A DNA stretch of 64,000 nucleotides from Snodgrassella alvi (GCF_040741455.2 NZ_CP160328.2:1488001-1552000), one strand, 5' to 3'; positions 29,349 through 40,379 are shown, counted from the first letter of the stretch. Notes: generated by a model not told the origin, from the letters alone. Program-made: numbers and translations.

Positions 29349-32300
29349 AATAAAATATATCGTGCGATATGGAACGAATCCACTCAAACTTGGGTGGCTG
29401 CTTCTGAGCTAGCTAAAAGCAAAACCAAAGCGAATACAGTTTCCTGTCAGATGCCTGTTGTATCTACAGTACTAAGTAAGTTTGGTTCTAAAGTATTTAA
29501 AATCGGATTAATTGCTTCAATCGTGAATATGACTTTAGGGATGCCTATTGCATATGCTGCTGGTCGTGCAGCAATAATAGGTGGAGATCCGGGTCGAGGT
29601 TCTGATAATAGAACAGGTAGTTACCTTAACACATCAAGCATCAATGCAGTTCAGATAATGGGAGATAATAGTGATTTTTGTGGTTATGATAGGGTTGCAG
29701 GACGAGATATAAACGGTGCTCAGCGTAATCAAGGCCCCTCAGGGCTTCCTGCTATTTCAGCAATGGAAGAATATTTGCGGTTTGCTCAAAATTATACAGT
29801 AACCGGTACCAGAGGAGCTGTTAATGGTAGAACCCTCAATCCATATGGTACAACTAACCATGTTGAAAATTGGGGTGGCCAAGGATGGACAACTGACCCC
29901 ACTAATGGTTCAAATGGGTTGCCTTACAATCCTCCCAAACCTCCTATATCAGGTTATATGGATCAATATGCTACAGGGGGATATCAAAATGGTTTAGGGA
30001 GTGCCTTTGGTGTAAATTCATTTGTTATGGGATGTGGTTCCTATGCTTCTGGTAATCATTCATTATCATTCGGGACTGGTGCGTTTAATACTGGCGGCGG
30101 GGCACAGGCTGTAGGTAATTTTGCTTTGGCTGGTGGACGAGCTTCCAATGCGATTGGTATCTCATCGCAAGCTACTGGAGTTTCTAGCGTAGCTTTAGGT
30201 TCCGTTGCTAATTCAGATGGCGTAGGAAGTGTGGCACTTGGTTTGATGTCACAGGCTTCTATAGATGGAGCAGTTGCTGTTGGGGTGAAATCTCAGGCAA
30301 GTGGCGACTCTTCAGTGGCCATCGGTAATGACACTATTGCTACTGGTAAACAAGGTATTAGCATTGGTAATGGTAATGTGGTTTATGGAGAACAATCCAT
30401 TGCCATAGGTGGCTCTACCACACCTACTGCATACAAAAAAGATGATGGAACGGAAGCATCTGGTCCGGATGGCTATACCTTTATTAATGCAAACAATACT
30501 TTATCTTTGGGTAATAGTAATAAAAGTACAAGCCCAAATAACGATATTACTGCAGCCAATACGGCTATATTTGGTAACCAAAACACCATTATCAATGCTA
30601 TTTATGATGTTCATGTAATTGGTAGTGGCAATACAGTTGGTAGCACTGATAGCAGCGGTATTGGAGCAACCATAATCGGTAACAATGCTTCTGTTACCAC
30701 AGATAATGGCTTGGCACTCGGTAACAATACTATTGTGAATGGTACTGGCGCCATTGCTGTAGGTACAAATGCCAAAGCTATGGCAGATGGTTCCGTAGCT
30801 TTGGGATCGGATTCAATAGCTAATACAGCTGGTAATGTTTCTGGCTATAATCCAGATACCAATGTGGCTGCTACTGATCCTTCCCTTAGTACGTCCACAT
30901 GGAAAAGCACTACCGGGGCGGTAGCAGTAGGTAACTCTGCTAAGAATATTACCCGTCAAATTACGGATTTGGCTGCTGGTACGCTGGATACTGATGCTGT
31001 CAATGTGGCGCAGCTAAAGAGTTTGTATTCATCTATCTCTGGCAGTGCATCCAGTCTTTCAACAGCGATAGATGCCAATGTATCTGTGGTAAAAACTAAG
31101 ATTAATAGTGCTTCTATTTCAACATCTGATGTTATAACTAATCTTAATCAAAATATTACAAAGGCTTCTGGCGATGCTGATGATAAATTAGCACAAATAA
31201 ATACCGATATTTCTTCTTTAAGTACCTCTACATCTAGCTCTATTGGTGCATTACAAACCAGTGCTTTGGTATTTAAAAATGGTGTTTATAATGTCGGTTC
31301 GGACGATGGCAGAGAAACTAAAAAAATAACAAATCTGACAGATGCTCGTCTTACTGACGACTCCACTGATATGGTTAATGGTGGCCAGTTATTCAGTACC
31401 AATTCTTCGCTGAGTTCTATCTCTACTGCTATTTATACTAATATCAGTAACCTTAACGAAGGTACTTCTAATTTAGTATCTGTCGTTAATACATCGGTAT
31501 CAACAATTGATAGCAATATTAATAGCTTTACTACAACTACTGATAAAGGTATAAAAGATTTACGTGCAGCCATACTCAAATGGAATGGTTCGGATGCATT
31601 TGATGCGGGTAATGAAAAGAAAATAACGAATGTAGAAGCAGGTAGTATTGACAGCGCAGATTCTACTGATGCTGTAACGGGTGCACAGCTGCGTGCCACC
31701 AATATGAAGCTTAATAAGCTGGATAGTGATATTCAGGATAGCCTTACAGACAACAATCTTAAAATTGATAAATTTGTAACCGATACAAATATAGCGTTAT
31801 CAAGTTCGAATAAGTCATTAGATGGTCTGTCTACTTCAATTTCGACTGGATTAAGCCAGATTACACGGAATGCTCTTTTATATGATGCCACTACAGGGGC
31901 ATTTGTTGAAGATAAAAACAAGACGCCGCAAAAAATCTCAAATGCTGCAGAAGGTGATGTTATTGCGGATTCTGATGATGCAATTACAGGTGGCCAGTTA
32001 TACACTGTAAACTCCAATCTAGCGAGTCTTTCTGTATCTGCTTCCACTGGCTGGCTCAATATAAGTGGTAAACGCAGCAGCTTGACAACAGACACTGCCA
32101 ATAGTCTTACTAATCTTTCAACTGCAATAACAAATAACTTAAACAGTTTAACAACTTCGGCTAATTCTAGTCTGAGCACATTAAGTAATTATTTACAAAT
32201 ATTGTCAGATTCTGCATCTACTGCTATCAGCGGTTTGCAGGAAAGTACCATATTGCGTGGTGAAGACGGCTATTTTCATGCCACTCATGATGGTACAGCG

Positions 32301-35300
32301 CAAAAAATCACCGGTGTTGCACCTGGTGATATAAGCAGTCCTAATTCAACAGATATGGTTAATGGTGGCCAGTTATTCAGTACCAATACTGCAATCACTA
32401 ATTTATCTAGTACTGTAAATACGCAATTTGGTAGTTTGTCTGTTTCGGCTTCTCTGTCAGTCGGCCAGAGTCTTGATAAGTTGTCTACGAGCCTGGCTAC
32501 AACTGGCAGTAAAGTTGCTGCATTGCAAGAAGATGCTTTGCAATGGAACGATGATGACGCAGCATATAGTGCCAGTCATGGTGATGCAGATACAAAAATT
32601 ACACATGTCAGTGCAGGTGACATTACCAGTGCAACTTCAACTGATGCAGTTGTCGGCAGCCAGTATTATGATTTGAATACTTCAATAGATGCACGAGTAA
32701 GTACGCTGACCACATCAGCTTTAAGTACTGTGGGAGAAATTAATAGCAGTATTTCCTCTTTGCAACAACAAATGCTCCAGTATACAGATGGTAAATATAA
32801 TGCTAAAAGAGTAGAAAAAGAGCAGAAAATTACAGGTGTTGCTGATGCTGCTTTAAATAGTGCTTCAACCGATGCTATTAATGCTAAGCAGTTATATACT
32901 ACCAATTCAACCTTGGATACAGTTTCAACCACTATTTCCAGCGGTTTATCCACCTTGGCTGGTAATATAAATCAGACAGCAGTAAATACTCTGCAAAGTG
33001 GCATGGTTCTGGTTAATGGACTGAATTCAAGTATCAGTACTTTGAAGAATAATGCTCTGCTGTGGAATGAAACTGATAAGGCATTTAGTGCTACTCATGA
33101 TATTGACGGTAATACTAAAATTACTAATGTGGCCAATGGTTATGTAGCAGCTGGTTCTACAGATGCAATCAATGCCGGCCAGATTTTTTCGTTTTCTACA
33201 TCTGCTTCCACAGGAATACAATCTTTAAGCACTGGATTGAATGGGTTATCAGTACAAAAAATCAAAGAATTATCTAGTTCTATTCAGGCCGGTGTCACTG
33301 GAACTAATAATAAAATTGCAACGTTAAAGCAGAATGTTCTGCTCTGGAATGCTGATGCATATGATGCTAGCCATGGCAGCAGTAGAGGTAAAATTACACA
33401 TGTAGCTGATGGCAATTTGCAATCTAATTCAACTGATGCTGTAACCATGGGGCAGTTATACACCACCAGCACTAGTATCAGTACATTGAATACTGATGTG
33501 GTGACAAAACCAGCTGAGTTATCCTCAAAATTAGATGTTGCTATGGCTGCTACTAATACCAGTCTGAATAATACTATTTCAGGTAGTATCAGCAGCCTGT
33601 CAGATAAAATTAATACCGATATTGGCACAGCCAATTCCAATATTAATGCACTAAAACAGACTGTATTGCAATGGAATGGTAGTTCTTATGATGCCAGCCA
33701 TGGCCAAGTTGGCGGTAAAAATAAAATTATTAACGCTGCACAAGGCAATGTGAATGATAAATCATCCGATGCGGTAATTGGTGACCAGTTGTCAATGACA
33801 AATACCAAAATCTCTGGGCTGACTTCAGATTTAACGTCGCAGCTTCAGAGTTTGTCTGGTTCTTTATCTGGAAGTCTGGCTAGTGTTTCAACCACCATGG
33901 ATAGGTCACTTTCTAGTGGTTTGAATACTTTTGCCTCAACCATTGATACCAGTTTGGTTCCTGTAAATGCTAGTCTAAGTACTATTAAACAGAATGCATT
34001 GCAATGGAATGGCAGCGCTTATGATGCCGGTGGTACTCAAGGTATAAAACGAAAGATTATAAATGTGGATAAAGCTGATTTACAGGCTAAGTCCAGTGAT
34101 GCGGTAATTGGTGCTCAGTTGTTTAGCACTAACAGTCAGATTAGTGCATTATCTTCTTCGTTTGATAACAAAGTATCGGATTTTACAAGTGCAACTTCTA
34201 GTAGTCTAAATAGTCTATCTACAGCATTAGAGAATTCTTCTTTTTCTGGACTAGAAAGCCTTTCTACTACAACAGAGCAACGCCTTCAAGGAATTAACGG
34301 CAAACTCCCTGCCCTTCTGCAGAATGCATTGCAATGGAAAAATGGAGCATATGATGCCAGTCATGGTGTAGTAAATGGTAAAAACCGGATCACCAATGCT
34401 GCAGATGGATCTTTAGTTAAGGGCTCAAAAGATGCGATTACAGGTAATCAGCTGTATAACACCAATTCTGCCATCAATGATCTGGCTAATGAGGTCAAAA
34501 GTGGCATTGGAAATTTATCCAGTGCTCTGAGTACCATATCTGATAAAAATATCTCTACTTTAACTGGGTTGCTTGCTCAGACAAATACCAAAGTTAGTAG
34601 TCTTTCTACAGCAGCAGGAACACAATTAGGTGTGATTAATAATGGTGTATCTGATTTGCAGAAAGACGCTTTACAATGGAAGCGTTTAGATGATTCAGGT
34701 GCAGGAGCATATGATGCCAGCCATGGCATTGCAAATGCTAAAAATACACTGACACATGTATTTTCAGGTAATGTGAAAGAGGGATCGTCTGATGCGATAA
34801 TCGGTGCACAGCTATATAGTACAAACAACAGTATTTCTGTTTTAAACAATAAATTAGCCGATGTATCGGGCAGTATGCAAGCCGGTATCAGTAGTTTATC
34901 AACTTCTTTGGATCAGGTAACCGGTTCTAATTTGGCCAAACTGACTCAAAGCAGAAGTACTATTGAAAACAATATAACTAGCCTGTCTTCAAGTATTTCT
35001 TCAGCTTTAAGTACGGCCGACGGAAGTTTGGGTACTCTCAAAACGAATGCCTTGCAGTGGAAAGACGGAGCCTACGATGCAAGTCGTAATGATAAAAATA
35101 GCCGTATAACCAATGTTGCTAAAGCTGATATTTATGATGGTTCAACAGATGCCATCACTGCAGGACAGCTGTATAGTACCGAAAATAGTTTTGACACTTT
35201 GAACAGTGATATTAATAAGCGTTTTGAAAGTTTTTCAACGACTTTAAGCAGCCTTGTTGATATTGGTATAAGCAGTCTGTCAGCAGGTATAACGGGTATT

Positions 35301-38300
35301 AATACCGGAGTAAGCACATTGCAGCAGAATGCGTTACAATGGGATGCGAGTATTAGTGCTTATGATGCCGGTTCTGCAACTGGTGCCAGAGCTAAAATTA
35401 CTCAGGTTGCCGCCGGTCAGGTAGGAGAAAGCTCGTCAGATGCTGTTATTGGTGCACAGCTGTACAGCCTGTCCACGGTGTCTGATGCAAATCTGACCAG
35501 TTCCTCCAATTTAATGTCTTCCAGCTTAAGTACAATACAATCTTCATTAACGGGTATTTCTGATAAATACTTTACCCAACTCAGTTCTTTGTCAGACAGT
35601 ATTCTAAGCAGTACTATTAATCTGTCAGGAGCATCTGCAAATAGCTTATCAACTCTTTCTGATACTCTGTCCAATAGTATTACCAGTTTATCCAACAGCA
35701 CGAATACTGGCCTGAATAGCCTGACTGCTGATGCCGCAAACAGCCTGAGTAGTCTATCCACGGTGGCTGAATCTGGTATAAGTAGCCTGTCGCAAAGTAT
35801 TTCAACTTCAGCAGGCACTCTGATAACTTCTCTGTCTACAGTTAATCATGATGCAGGCTCATTGAAACAAAATGCACTTCAATGGAATGATTATGCAGCT
35901 GCGTATAATGCTGATCATGGAACGGGTACTGCTCAAAAAATTACAAATGTGTCTACTGGTTTGATAGCATCAGGTTCAAACGATGCTGTGAATGGTGCCC
36001 AGTTGTACAGCTTGTCTACCAGTATGGAAAACACAGCTAATACAGCGTTCACCGGTTTATCAGATGCACTGGTTAGCAGTATTTCCACTGTTGATAGTAA
36101 TTTGCAGAGCTTTTCTGACACTACAACTAGCAATTTGAGCAGATTGGATACCAATCTGCGTACAGCCACAGCTCGTGTAACTACCTTGCAGGCTAATACC
36201 TTGCAGTGGAATGGTAGTGTTTATGATGCCGGCAAAAATGGCACTCCACAGCGTATTACCAATGTTAGCGGTGCTGCTAGTGTGGCTGCAAATTCCACTG
36301 ATGTGATTAATGGTGGTCAATTGTTTAGTCTTTCTAGTTCTACTTCAACTGGTTTAAGTAGTCTTGCAAGTAACCTGAGTGAGATGAGCAAGAATCAGCT
36401 AGGCAGTCTGTCTACCGTCGTTACTAACAGCCTCAGTAGTATCACCAACAATATAGATAGTCTTTCTACTGGCTTGAGTTCTACTACCAACAATGTTGCT
36501 GCATTGCAAAGAGATGCGCTGCAATGGAACAGCGCTAAAGGAGCTTATAGTGCGGATCACGGTACCAATACAGCTCAGCTGATTACCAGTGTAGCTGCAG
36601 GTTCCATAGCTGCAGATTCTACAGATGCTGTAAACGGTGCTCAGATGTATAACTTGTCCACCAGTACAACAGCCAGTGTCAATACTTTGAATCAAAGTCT
36701 GAGCTCTACTAATGTAGCGTTAAATACACTGTCTACTGCCTATGGCACTAGTCTGAGTACACTTACAACAGGCCTGAGTAGCACTAAAGATGCGCTGAAT
36801 CAGTTGTCCGATACAACGACAAACAGCATTACTGGCATCAACAACAGTCTAAGCAGCCTAACCAGTACGACTTCTTCCAATCTACAGATTTTGGATAAAG
36901 GATTACAGGCAGCTAATGCTAGTGTATCTTCACTGCAGGCCAATGCGCTGCTGTGGAATGCAGGCAAGGGTGTGTATGATGCTAGTCGAAATGGAGAAGC
37001 TAAAGTACTGAGTGGCATCGGTGCAGGTGCAGTAAGTGTTGGCTCTACCGAAGCTATTAACGGCGGACAATTCTATAGTTTGTCTACGGTAACTGCGGCA
37101 GGCTTGAACAGTACCAATAGCAATCTGAGCACGCTGAGTAGTAGTACATCATCAGCTCTAGCTGGTTTGACGGGCAGCCTAAGCAGTATCAATCAGAGCA
37201 TGAATAACCTGCAGACAACTGCTTTACAATGGAATGGTAGTTTTTATGATGCTGGTCGTGACGGTTCTGCACAGCGCATTACCAATATTAGTGCCGGACG
37301 TCTTGCTGCAGACTCTACCGATGCAGTAAATGGAAGCCAGCTGTATACATTATCTAACTCCACCTCAACCGGACTAAGCAGCTTGTCTACTAATCTGAAT
37401 GAGGTGACAAAAAATCAGCTGGGTAGTCTGTCTACTATAGTGACAAACAGTCTCAGTACGGTAACGGAAAATGTAAGCAGCCTGTCTACAGGTCTGAGAG
37501 AAACCAATACTAATGTAGCAGCCTTGCAGCAAAATGCATTACAGTGGAATAGTACTAGTAACGCATATGATGCAATACGCAGTAATCGTGCTCAAAGACT
37601 GACCGGAATTATTGGTGGCGATATAAGCCTCACTTCAACTGATGCCATCAATGGCGCCCAGATGTACAGCCTGTCTACTCTGACACAGGCAGGACTGAGC
37701 AGTAGCAGTACGGGGCTGAGCAGCTTAAGTAATGCTTCATCAGCAGCTTTGACTACTGTCAATGATCGCGTGGATACGCTGACCAGCACCACTCAATTAG
37801 GACTGGCTAGTGCCAGCACAGGCTTAACCAGCCTGAGCAGCAGTACTTCAACCGGTCTGACCAGTCTGACATCCAGTCTGAGTAGCACAAATCAGAACCT
37901 GACTACCCTGCAGCAAAATGCTCTGCAATGGAATGGTAGTGCTTATGATGCCGGTAGAAATGGTGCGCCTCAGCTTATTACAAATGTAGCGGCTGGCCGT
38001 GTTTCAGTGGATTCTACTGATGTAGTTAATGGTGGTCAGTTGTTCAGTCTGTCTAGCTCCACTTCAACCGGACTAAGCAGCCTGTCTACTAATCTGAATG
38101 AGGTCACAAAAAATCAGCTGGGTAGCCTATCTACTATTGTTAATGACAGTCTCAGTACGGTAACGAAAAATGTAAGCAGTCTGTCAACTGGTTTAATTGA
38201 AACCAATAGTAATGTGACAGCATTACAGCAGAATGCTTTGCTGAGAAATAGGATAAGTGGTAATTTCGATGCCAGCCGTGAGGGTAAGGATCAAAGACTG

Positions 38301-40379
38301 ACCGGTATTGCAGCTGGAGACATCAATATTACTTCAAGTGATGCTATCAACGGTACTCAGATGTACAGCCTGTCTACTCTGACGCAGGCAGGACTGAGTA
38401 GTACTAGTACCGGACTAAGCAGCTTGAGCAGTGCCTCATCAGCAGCTTTGACTACGGTCAATGATCGCGTGGATACGTTGACCAGCACCACTCAATTAGG
38501 ACTGGCTAGCGCCAGCACAGGCTTAACCAGCCTGAGCAGCAGTACTTCAACCGGTCTGACCAGTCTGGCATCCAGTCTGAGTAGCACAAATCAGAACCTG
38601 ACCACCCTGCAGCAAAATGCCTTGCAGTGGAATAGCACACTGGGTGCTTATGATGCTGGTCATGGTAGCGGTACAGCTCAGCGTATTACCAATGTAGCAG
38701 CTGGTAGCGTGACAGTAGATTCTACCGATGCGGTAAACGGTAGCCAGCTGTATGCATTGTCTGGTTCTACTTCCACTGGTCTGAGCAGTCTGTCGACTGT
38801 AGTTTCATCAACTGTGATTTCAGGTATCAATAGTATCAGTAGCTCTATGTCTACCGGATATGAGAGTCTGTCACGCAGTATGAGTACAACAAGCGATAGC
38901 CTGAACAAACTAACTTCTAGCACGAGTACAGCTTTAAGCAGTCTGTCTACCAGCTATGATCTGACTCAGAAAGATGTGAAACAGCTGAAGGATAAGAGCC
39001 TGCAATGGGATGAGGATAAAGGTGGATTTGATGCTGGAAAGACAAATAGTCTGACCCGAGCTGCTACTTATGGCAAGGTTATCAATTTAGCTGATGGCTC
39101 GGTTGATCAGGGCTCACATGATGCAATTAATGGTGGACAGCTATACTTACTGAAAAATGATGTGACCAGCCTTTCTACAGGTACCAGCACTAGCTTGTCT
39201 TCATTAAACAGTGCTTTAAGTGAGTTATCCACAGGTAATATTATTACTAACATTACCAACCTGACTCAAAATGCCTTACTGTGGAATGGTAGTGCATATG
39301 ATGCTAGTCATGGCAGTGCTACGGCACAACATATTACCAATGTGGCTGACGGTAATATGGCCAAAGGGTCTTTAGATGCTATTAATGCTGGTCAGCTGTG
39401 GGCTGTAAGACAAGATTATAATAATTTGTCTACAATGGTTAATAGCCTGCCAACCAGTAATGTTTCTGATGATTCGCTGAATAGTCTGTCTACATCAGTT
39501 AGCACAATTGTTGCTAGCCAGATTGCATCGATAGCTTCGGCTCTTGGTACTTCACGAAATTCAGCAGGAAGTATCAATCCACCCAAGTATGATATTTCTA
39601 CACCTACAGGTGGTAATGTATCAGCAGATAATGTCGCTGATGCACTGCAAAATCTGGAGAATTATGGTACGAAATATGTGAAGATCAACTCTGCTAAAGC
39701 TGGATCAATTGCTCAAGGTGCTAATTCAATTGCAGTGGGCGGAGCAGCAATGGCCAGTGGTACATCAGCGATTGCGATTGGTGATTCAGCCAGTGCTCCC
39801 GCAGCTAATGGTGTGGCTCTGGGTAGCAATGCTCAGGTGAAACAGACCGGAGGTATAGCACTAGGAGCTGGATCAGTTGCGAGTGTTGCTGCCGGACAAG
39901 AAGGATATATTCCAGTAACCGCAACGTCGCAGCAGGCAGCGGCAATCCGTGCCACAAGAAGTACGGAAGGAGCGGTATCTGTGGGTGATGCATCTAAAGG
40001 TGTATACCGTCAGATAACCGGTGTGGCAGCAGGTACTGCTGACACTGATGCTGTGAATGTAGCTCAGCTTAAAGGTGTGGATAATCAGGTTACCAGAGTT
40101 AATGAATATGTTAATCAGCTGAATGATAATATTCATCATGTTGAGCGCAGAGCTTATTCAGGTACAGCCATGGCCATGGCGCTGTCTGGGGCTTATTTGC
40201 CTTCACTGAGTTCTGGTGAGCAGACTGTCGGTATTGGGGTAGGTGCATATCGTAGCTATGGTGCCGTTGGTGTAAACTATAAGGCAGCCAGCAAAAACGG
40301 CAAAGTTACGTGGGGTGCAGGTGTTTCCACTACTGGTAAAGAAGTTGCTTTCAATTCAGTACTTGGCTTTAAGTGGTAA
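29346..40379 (+). CDS. Giant YadA-like trimeric autotransporter adhesin TAA2
   Basis: A paralogue of TAA1, 3677 aa. It has the same plan: ESPR (5-24), hydrophobic signal segment (about 53-71, ending IAYA), a variable N-terminal segment with a Pro/Gly-rich insert (about 180-215), a beta-roll head (about 220-530), a neck with DTDAVNVAQLK, about 25 stalk modules, a second head (about 3457-3505), a neck near 3552, and a YadA anchor from about 3601 ending in a terminal Trp (GFKW). The mature protein shows only two cysteines, C112 and C230, placed as in TAA1. The head and first two thirds of the stalk differ from TAA1, while the last third is closely similar. It starts with TTG behind AGGAG. Three DUF2827 genes follow on the same strand, possible modifiers of the Ser/Thr-rich stalk. 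The adhesion target is unknown. Confidence 0.95.
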   Translation: MNKIYRAIWNESTQTWVAASELAKSKTKANTVSCQMPVVSTVLSKFGSKVFKIGLIASIVNMTLGMPIAYAAGRAAIIGGDPGRGSDNRTGSYLNTSSINAVQIMGDNSDFCGYDRVAGRDINGAQRNQGPSGLPAISAMEEYLRFAQNYTVTGTRGAVNGRTLNPYGTTNHVENWGGQGWTTDPTNGSNGLPYNPPKPPISGYMDQYATGGYQNGLGSAFGVNSFVMGCGSYASGNHSLSFGTGAFNTGGGAQAVGNFALAGGRASNAIGISSQATGVSSVALGSVANSDGVGSVALGLMSQASIDGAVAVGVKSQASGDSSVAIGNDTIATGKQGISIGNGNVVYGEQSIAIGGSTTPTAYKKDDGTEASGPDGYTFINANNTLSLGNSNKSTSPNNDITAANTAIFGNQNTIINAIYDVHVIGSGNTVGSTDSSGIGATIIGNNASVTTDNGLALGNNTIVNGTGAIAVGTNAKAMADGSVALGSDSIANTAGNVSGYNPDTNVAATDPSLSTSTWKSTTGAVAVGNSAKNITRQITDLAAGTLDTDAVNVAQLKSLYSSISGSASSLSTAIDANVSVVKTKINSASISTSDVITNLNQNITKASGDADDKLAQINTDISSLSTSTSSSIGALQTSALVFKNGVYNVGSDDGRETKKITNLTDARLTDDSTDMVNGGQLFSTNSSLSSISTAIYTNISNLNEGTSNLVSVVNTSVSTIDSNINSFTTTTDKGIKDLRAAILKWNGSDAFDAGNEKKITNVEAGSIDSADSTDAVTGAQLRATNMKLNKLDSDIQDSLTDNNLKIDKFVTDTNIALSSSNKSLDGLSTSISTGLSQITRNALLYDATTGAFVEDKNKTPQKISNAAEGDVIADSDDAITGGQLYTVNSNLASLSVSASTGWLNISGKRSSLTTDTANSLTNLSTAITNNLNSLTTSANSSLSTLSNYLQILSDSASTAISGLQESTILRGEDGYFHATHDGTAQKITGVAPGDISSPNSTDMVNGGQLFSTNTAITNLSSTVNTQFGSLSVSASLSVGQSLDKLSTSLATTGSKVAALQEDALQWNDDDAAYSASHGDADTKITHVSAGDITSATSTDAVVGSQYYDLNTSIDARVSTLTTSALSTVGEINSSISSLQQQMLQYTDGKYNAKRVEKEQKITGVADAALNSASTDAINAKQLYTTNSTLDTVSTTISSGLSTLAGNINQTAVNTLQSGMVLVNGLNSSISTLKNNALLWNETDKAFSATHDIDGNTKITNVANGYVAAGSTDAINAGQIFSFSTSASTGIQSLSTGLNGLSVQKIKELSSSIQAGVTGTNNKIATLKQNVLLWNADAYDASHGSSRGKITHVADGNLQSNSTDAVTMGQLYTTSTSISTLNTDVVTKPAELSSKLDVAMAATNTSLNNTISGSISSLSDKINTDIGTANSNINALKQTVLQWNGSSYDASHGQVGGKNKIINAAQGNVNDKSSDAVIGDQLSMTNTKISGLTSDLTSQLQSLSGSLSGSLASVSTTMDRSLSSGLNTFASTIDTSLVPVNASLSTIKQNALQWNGSAYDAGGTQGIKRKIINVDKADLQAKSSDAVIGAQLFSTNSQISALSSSFDNKVSDFTSATSSSLNSLSTALENSSFSGLESLSTTTEQRLQGINGKLPALLQNALQWKNGAYDASHGVVNGKNRITNAADGSLVKGSKDAITGNQLYNTNSAINDLANEVKSGIGNLSSALSTISDKNISTLTGLLAQTNTKVSSLSTAAGTQLGVINNGVSDLQKDALQWKRLDDSGAGAYDASHGIANAKNTLTHVFSGNVKEGSSDAIIGAQLYSTNNSISVLNNKLADVSGSMQAGISSLSTSLDQVTGSNLAKLTQSRSTIENNITSLSSSISSALSTADGSLGTLKTNALQWKDGAYDASRNDKNSRITNVAKADIYDGSTDAITAGQLYSTENSFDTLNSDINKRFESFSTTLSSLVDIGISSLSAGITGINTGVSTLQQNALQWDASISAYDAGSATGARAKITQVAAGQVGESSSDAVIGAQLYSLSTVSDANLTSSSNLMSSSLSTIQSSLTGISDKYFTQLSSLSDSILSSTINLSGASANSLSTLSDTLSNSITSLSNSTNTGLNSLTADAANSLSSLSTVAESGISSLSQSISTSAGTLITSLSTVNHDAGSLKQNALQWNDYAAAYNADHGTGTAQKITNVSTGLIASGSNDAVNGAQLYSLSTSMENTANTAFTGLSDALVSSISTVDSNLQSFSDTTTSNLSRLDTNLRTATARVTTLQANTLQWNGSVYDAGKNGTPQRITNVSGAASVAANSTDVINGGQLFSLSSSTSTGLSSLASNLSEMSKNQLGSLSTVVTNSLSSITNNIDSLSTGLSSTTNNVAALQRDALQWNSAKGAYSADHGTNTAQLITSVAAGSIAADSTDAVNGAQMYNLSTSTTASVNTLNQSLSSTNVALNTLSTAYGTSLSTLTTGLSSTKDALNQLSDTTTNSITGINNSLSSLTSTTSSNLQILDKGLQAANASVSSLQANALLWNAGKGVYDASRNGEAKVLSGIGAGAVSVGSTEAINGGQFYSLSTVTAAGLNSTNSNLSTLSSSTSSALAGLTGSLSSINQSMNNLQTTALQWNGSFYDAGRDGSAQRITNISAGRLAADSTDAVNGSQLYTLSNSTSTGLSSLSTNLNEVTKNQLGSLSTIVTNSLSTVTENVSSLSTGLRETNTNVAALQQNALQWNSTSNAYDAIRSNRAQRLTGIIGGDISLTSTDAINGAQMYSLSTLTQAGLSSSSTGLSSLSNASSAALTTVNDRVDTLTSTTQLGLASASTGLTSLSSSTSTGLTSLTSSLSSTNQNLTTLQQNALQWNGSAYDAGRNGAPQLITNVAAGRVSVDSTDVVNGGQLFSLSSSTSTGLSSLSTNLNEVTKNQLGSLSTIVNDSLSTVTKNVSSLSTGLIETNSNVTALQQNALLRNRISGNFDASREGKDQRLTGIAAGDINITSSDAINGTQMYSLSTLTQAGLSSTSTGLSSLSSASSAALTTVNDRVDTLTSTTQLGLASASTGLTSLSSSTSTGLTSLASSLSSTNQNLTTLQQNALQWNSTLGAYDAGHGSGTAQRITNVAAGSVTVDSTDAVNGSQLYALSGSTSTGLSSLSTVVSSTVISGINSISSSMSTGYESLSRSMSTTSDSLNKLTSSTSTALSSLSTSYDLTQKDVKQLKDKSLQWDEDKGGFDAGKTNSLTRAATYGKVINLADGSVDQGSHDAINGGQLYLLKNDVTSLSTGTSTSLSSLNSALSELSTGNIITNITNLTQNALLWNGSAYDASHGSATAQHITNVADGNMAKGSLDAINAGQLWAVRQDYNNLSTMVNSLPTSNVSDDSLNSLSTSVSTIVASQIASIASALGTSRNSAGSINPPKYDISTPTGGNVSADNVADALQNLENYGTKYVKINSAKAGSIAQGANSIAVGGAAMASGTSAIAIGDSASAPAANGVALGSNAQVKQTGGIALGAGSVASVAAGQEGYIPVTATSQQAAAIRATRSTEGAVSVGDASKGVYRQITGVAAGTADTDAVNVAQLKGVDNQVTRVNEYVNQLNDNIHHVERRAYSGTAMAMALSGAYLPSLSSGEQTVGIGVGAYRSYGAVGVNYKAASKNGKVTWGAGVSTTGKEVAFNSVLGFKW
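36600..40379 (+). repeat. Right arm of large inverted repeat (3' third of TAA2)
   Basis: Inverted counterpart of the TAA1 arm (8023 to about 11850). The 36660-37030 block differs from its partner by only a few bases; for example the peptide segment around TTNSITGINNSLSSLTSTT is identical in both. The left boundary near 36600 is approximate, where similarity falls to ordinary paralogue level. Confidence 0.75.
37209..38606 (+). repeat. Two-copy tandem repeat, 699-bp period, inside TAA2
   Basis: CTGCAG-led junctions recur at 37209, 37908 and 38607, a period of 699 bp (233 aa, two stalk modules). The DTLTSTTQLGLASASTGL block is nearly identical in the two copies. It is equivalent to the 708-bp pair of TAA1, so the duplication predates the split or has been copied between the genes. 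Confidence 0.8.
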
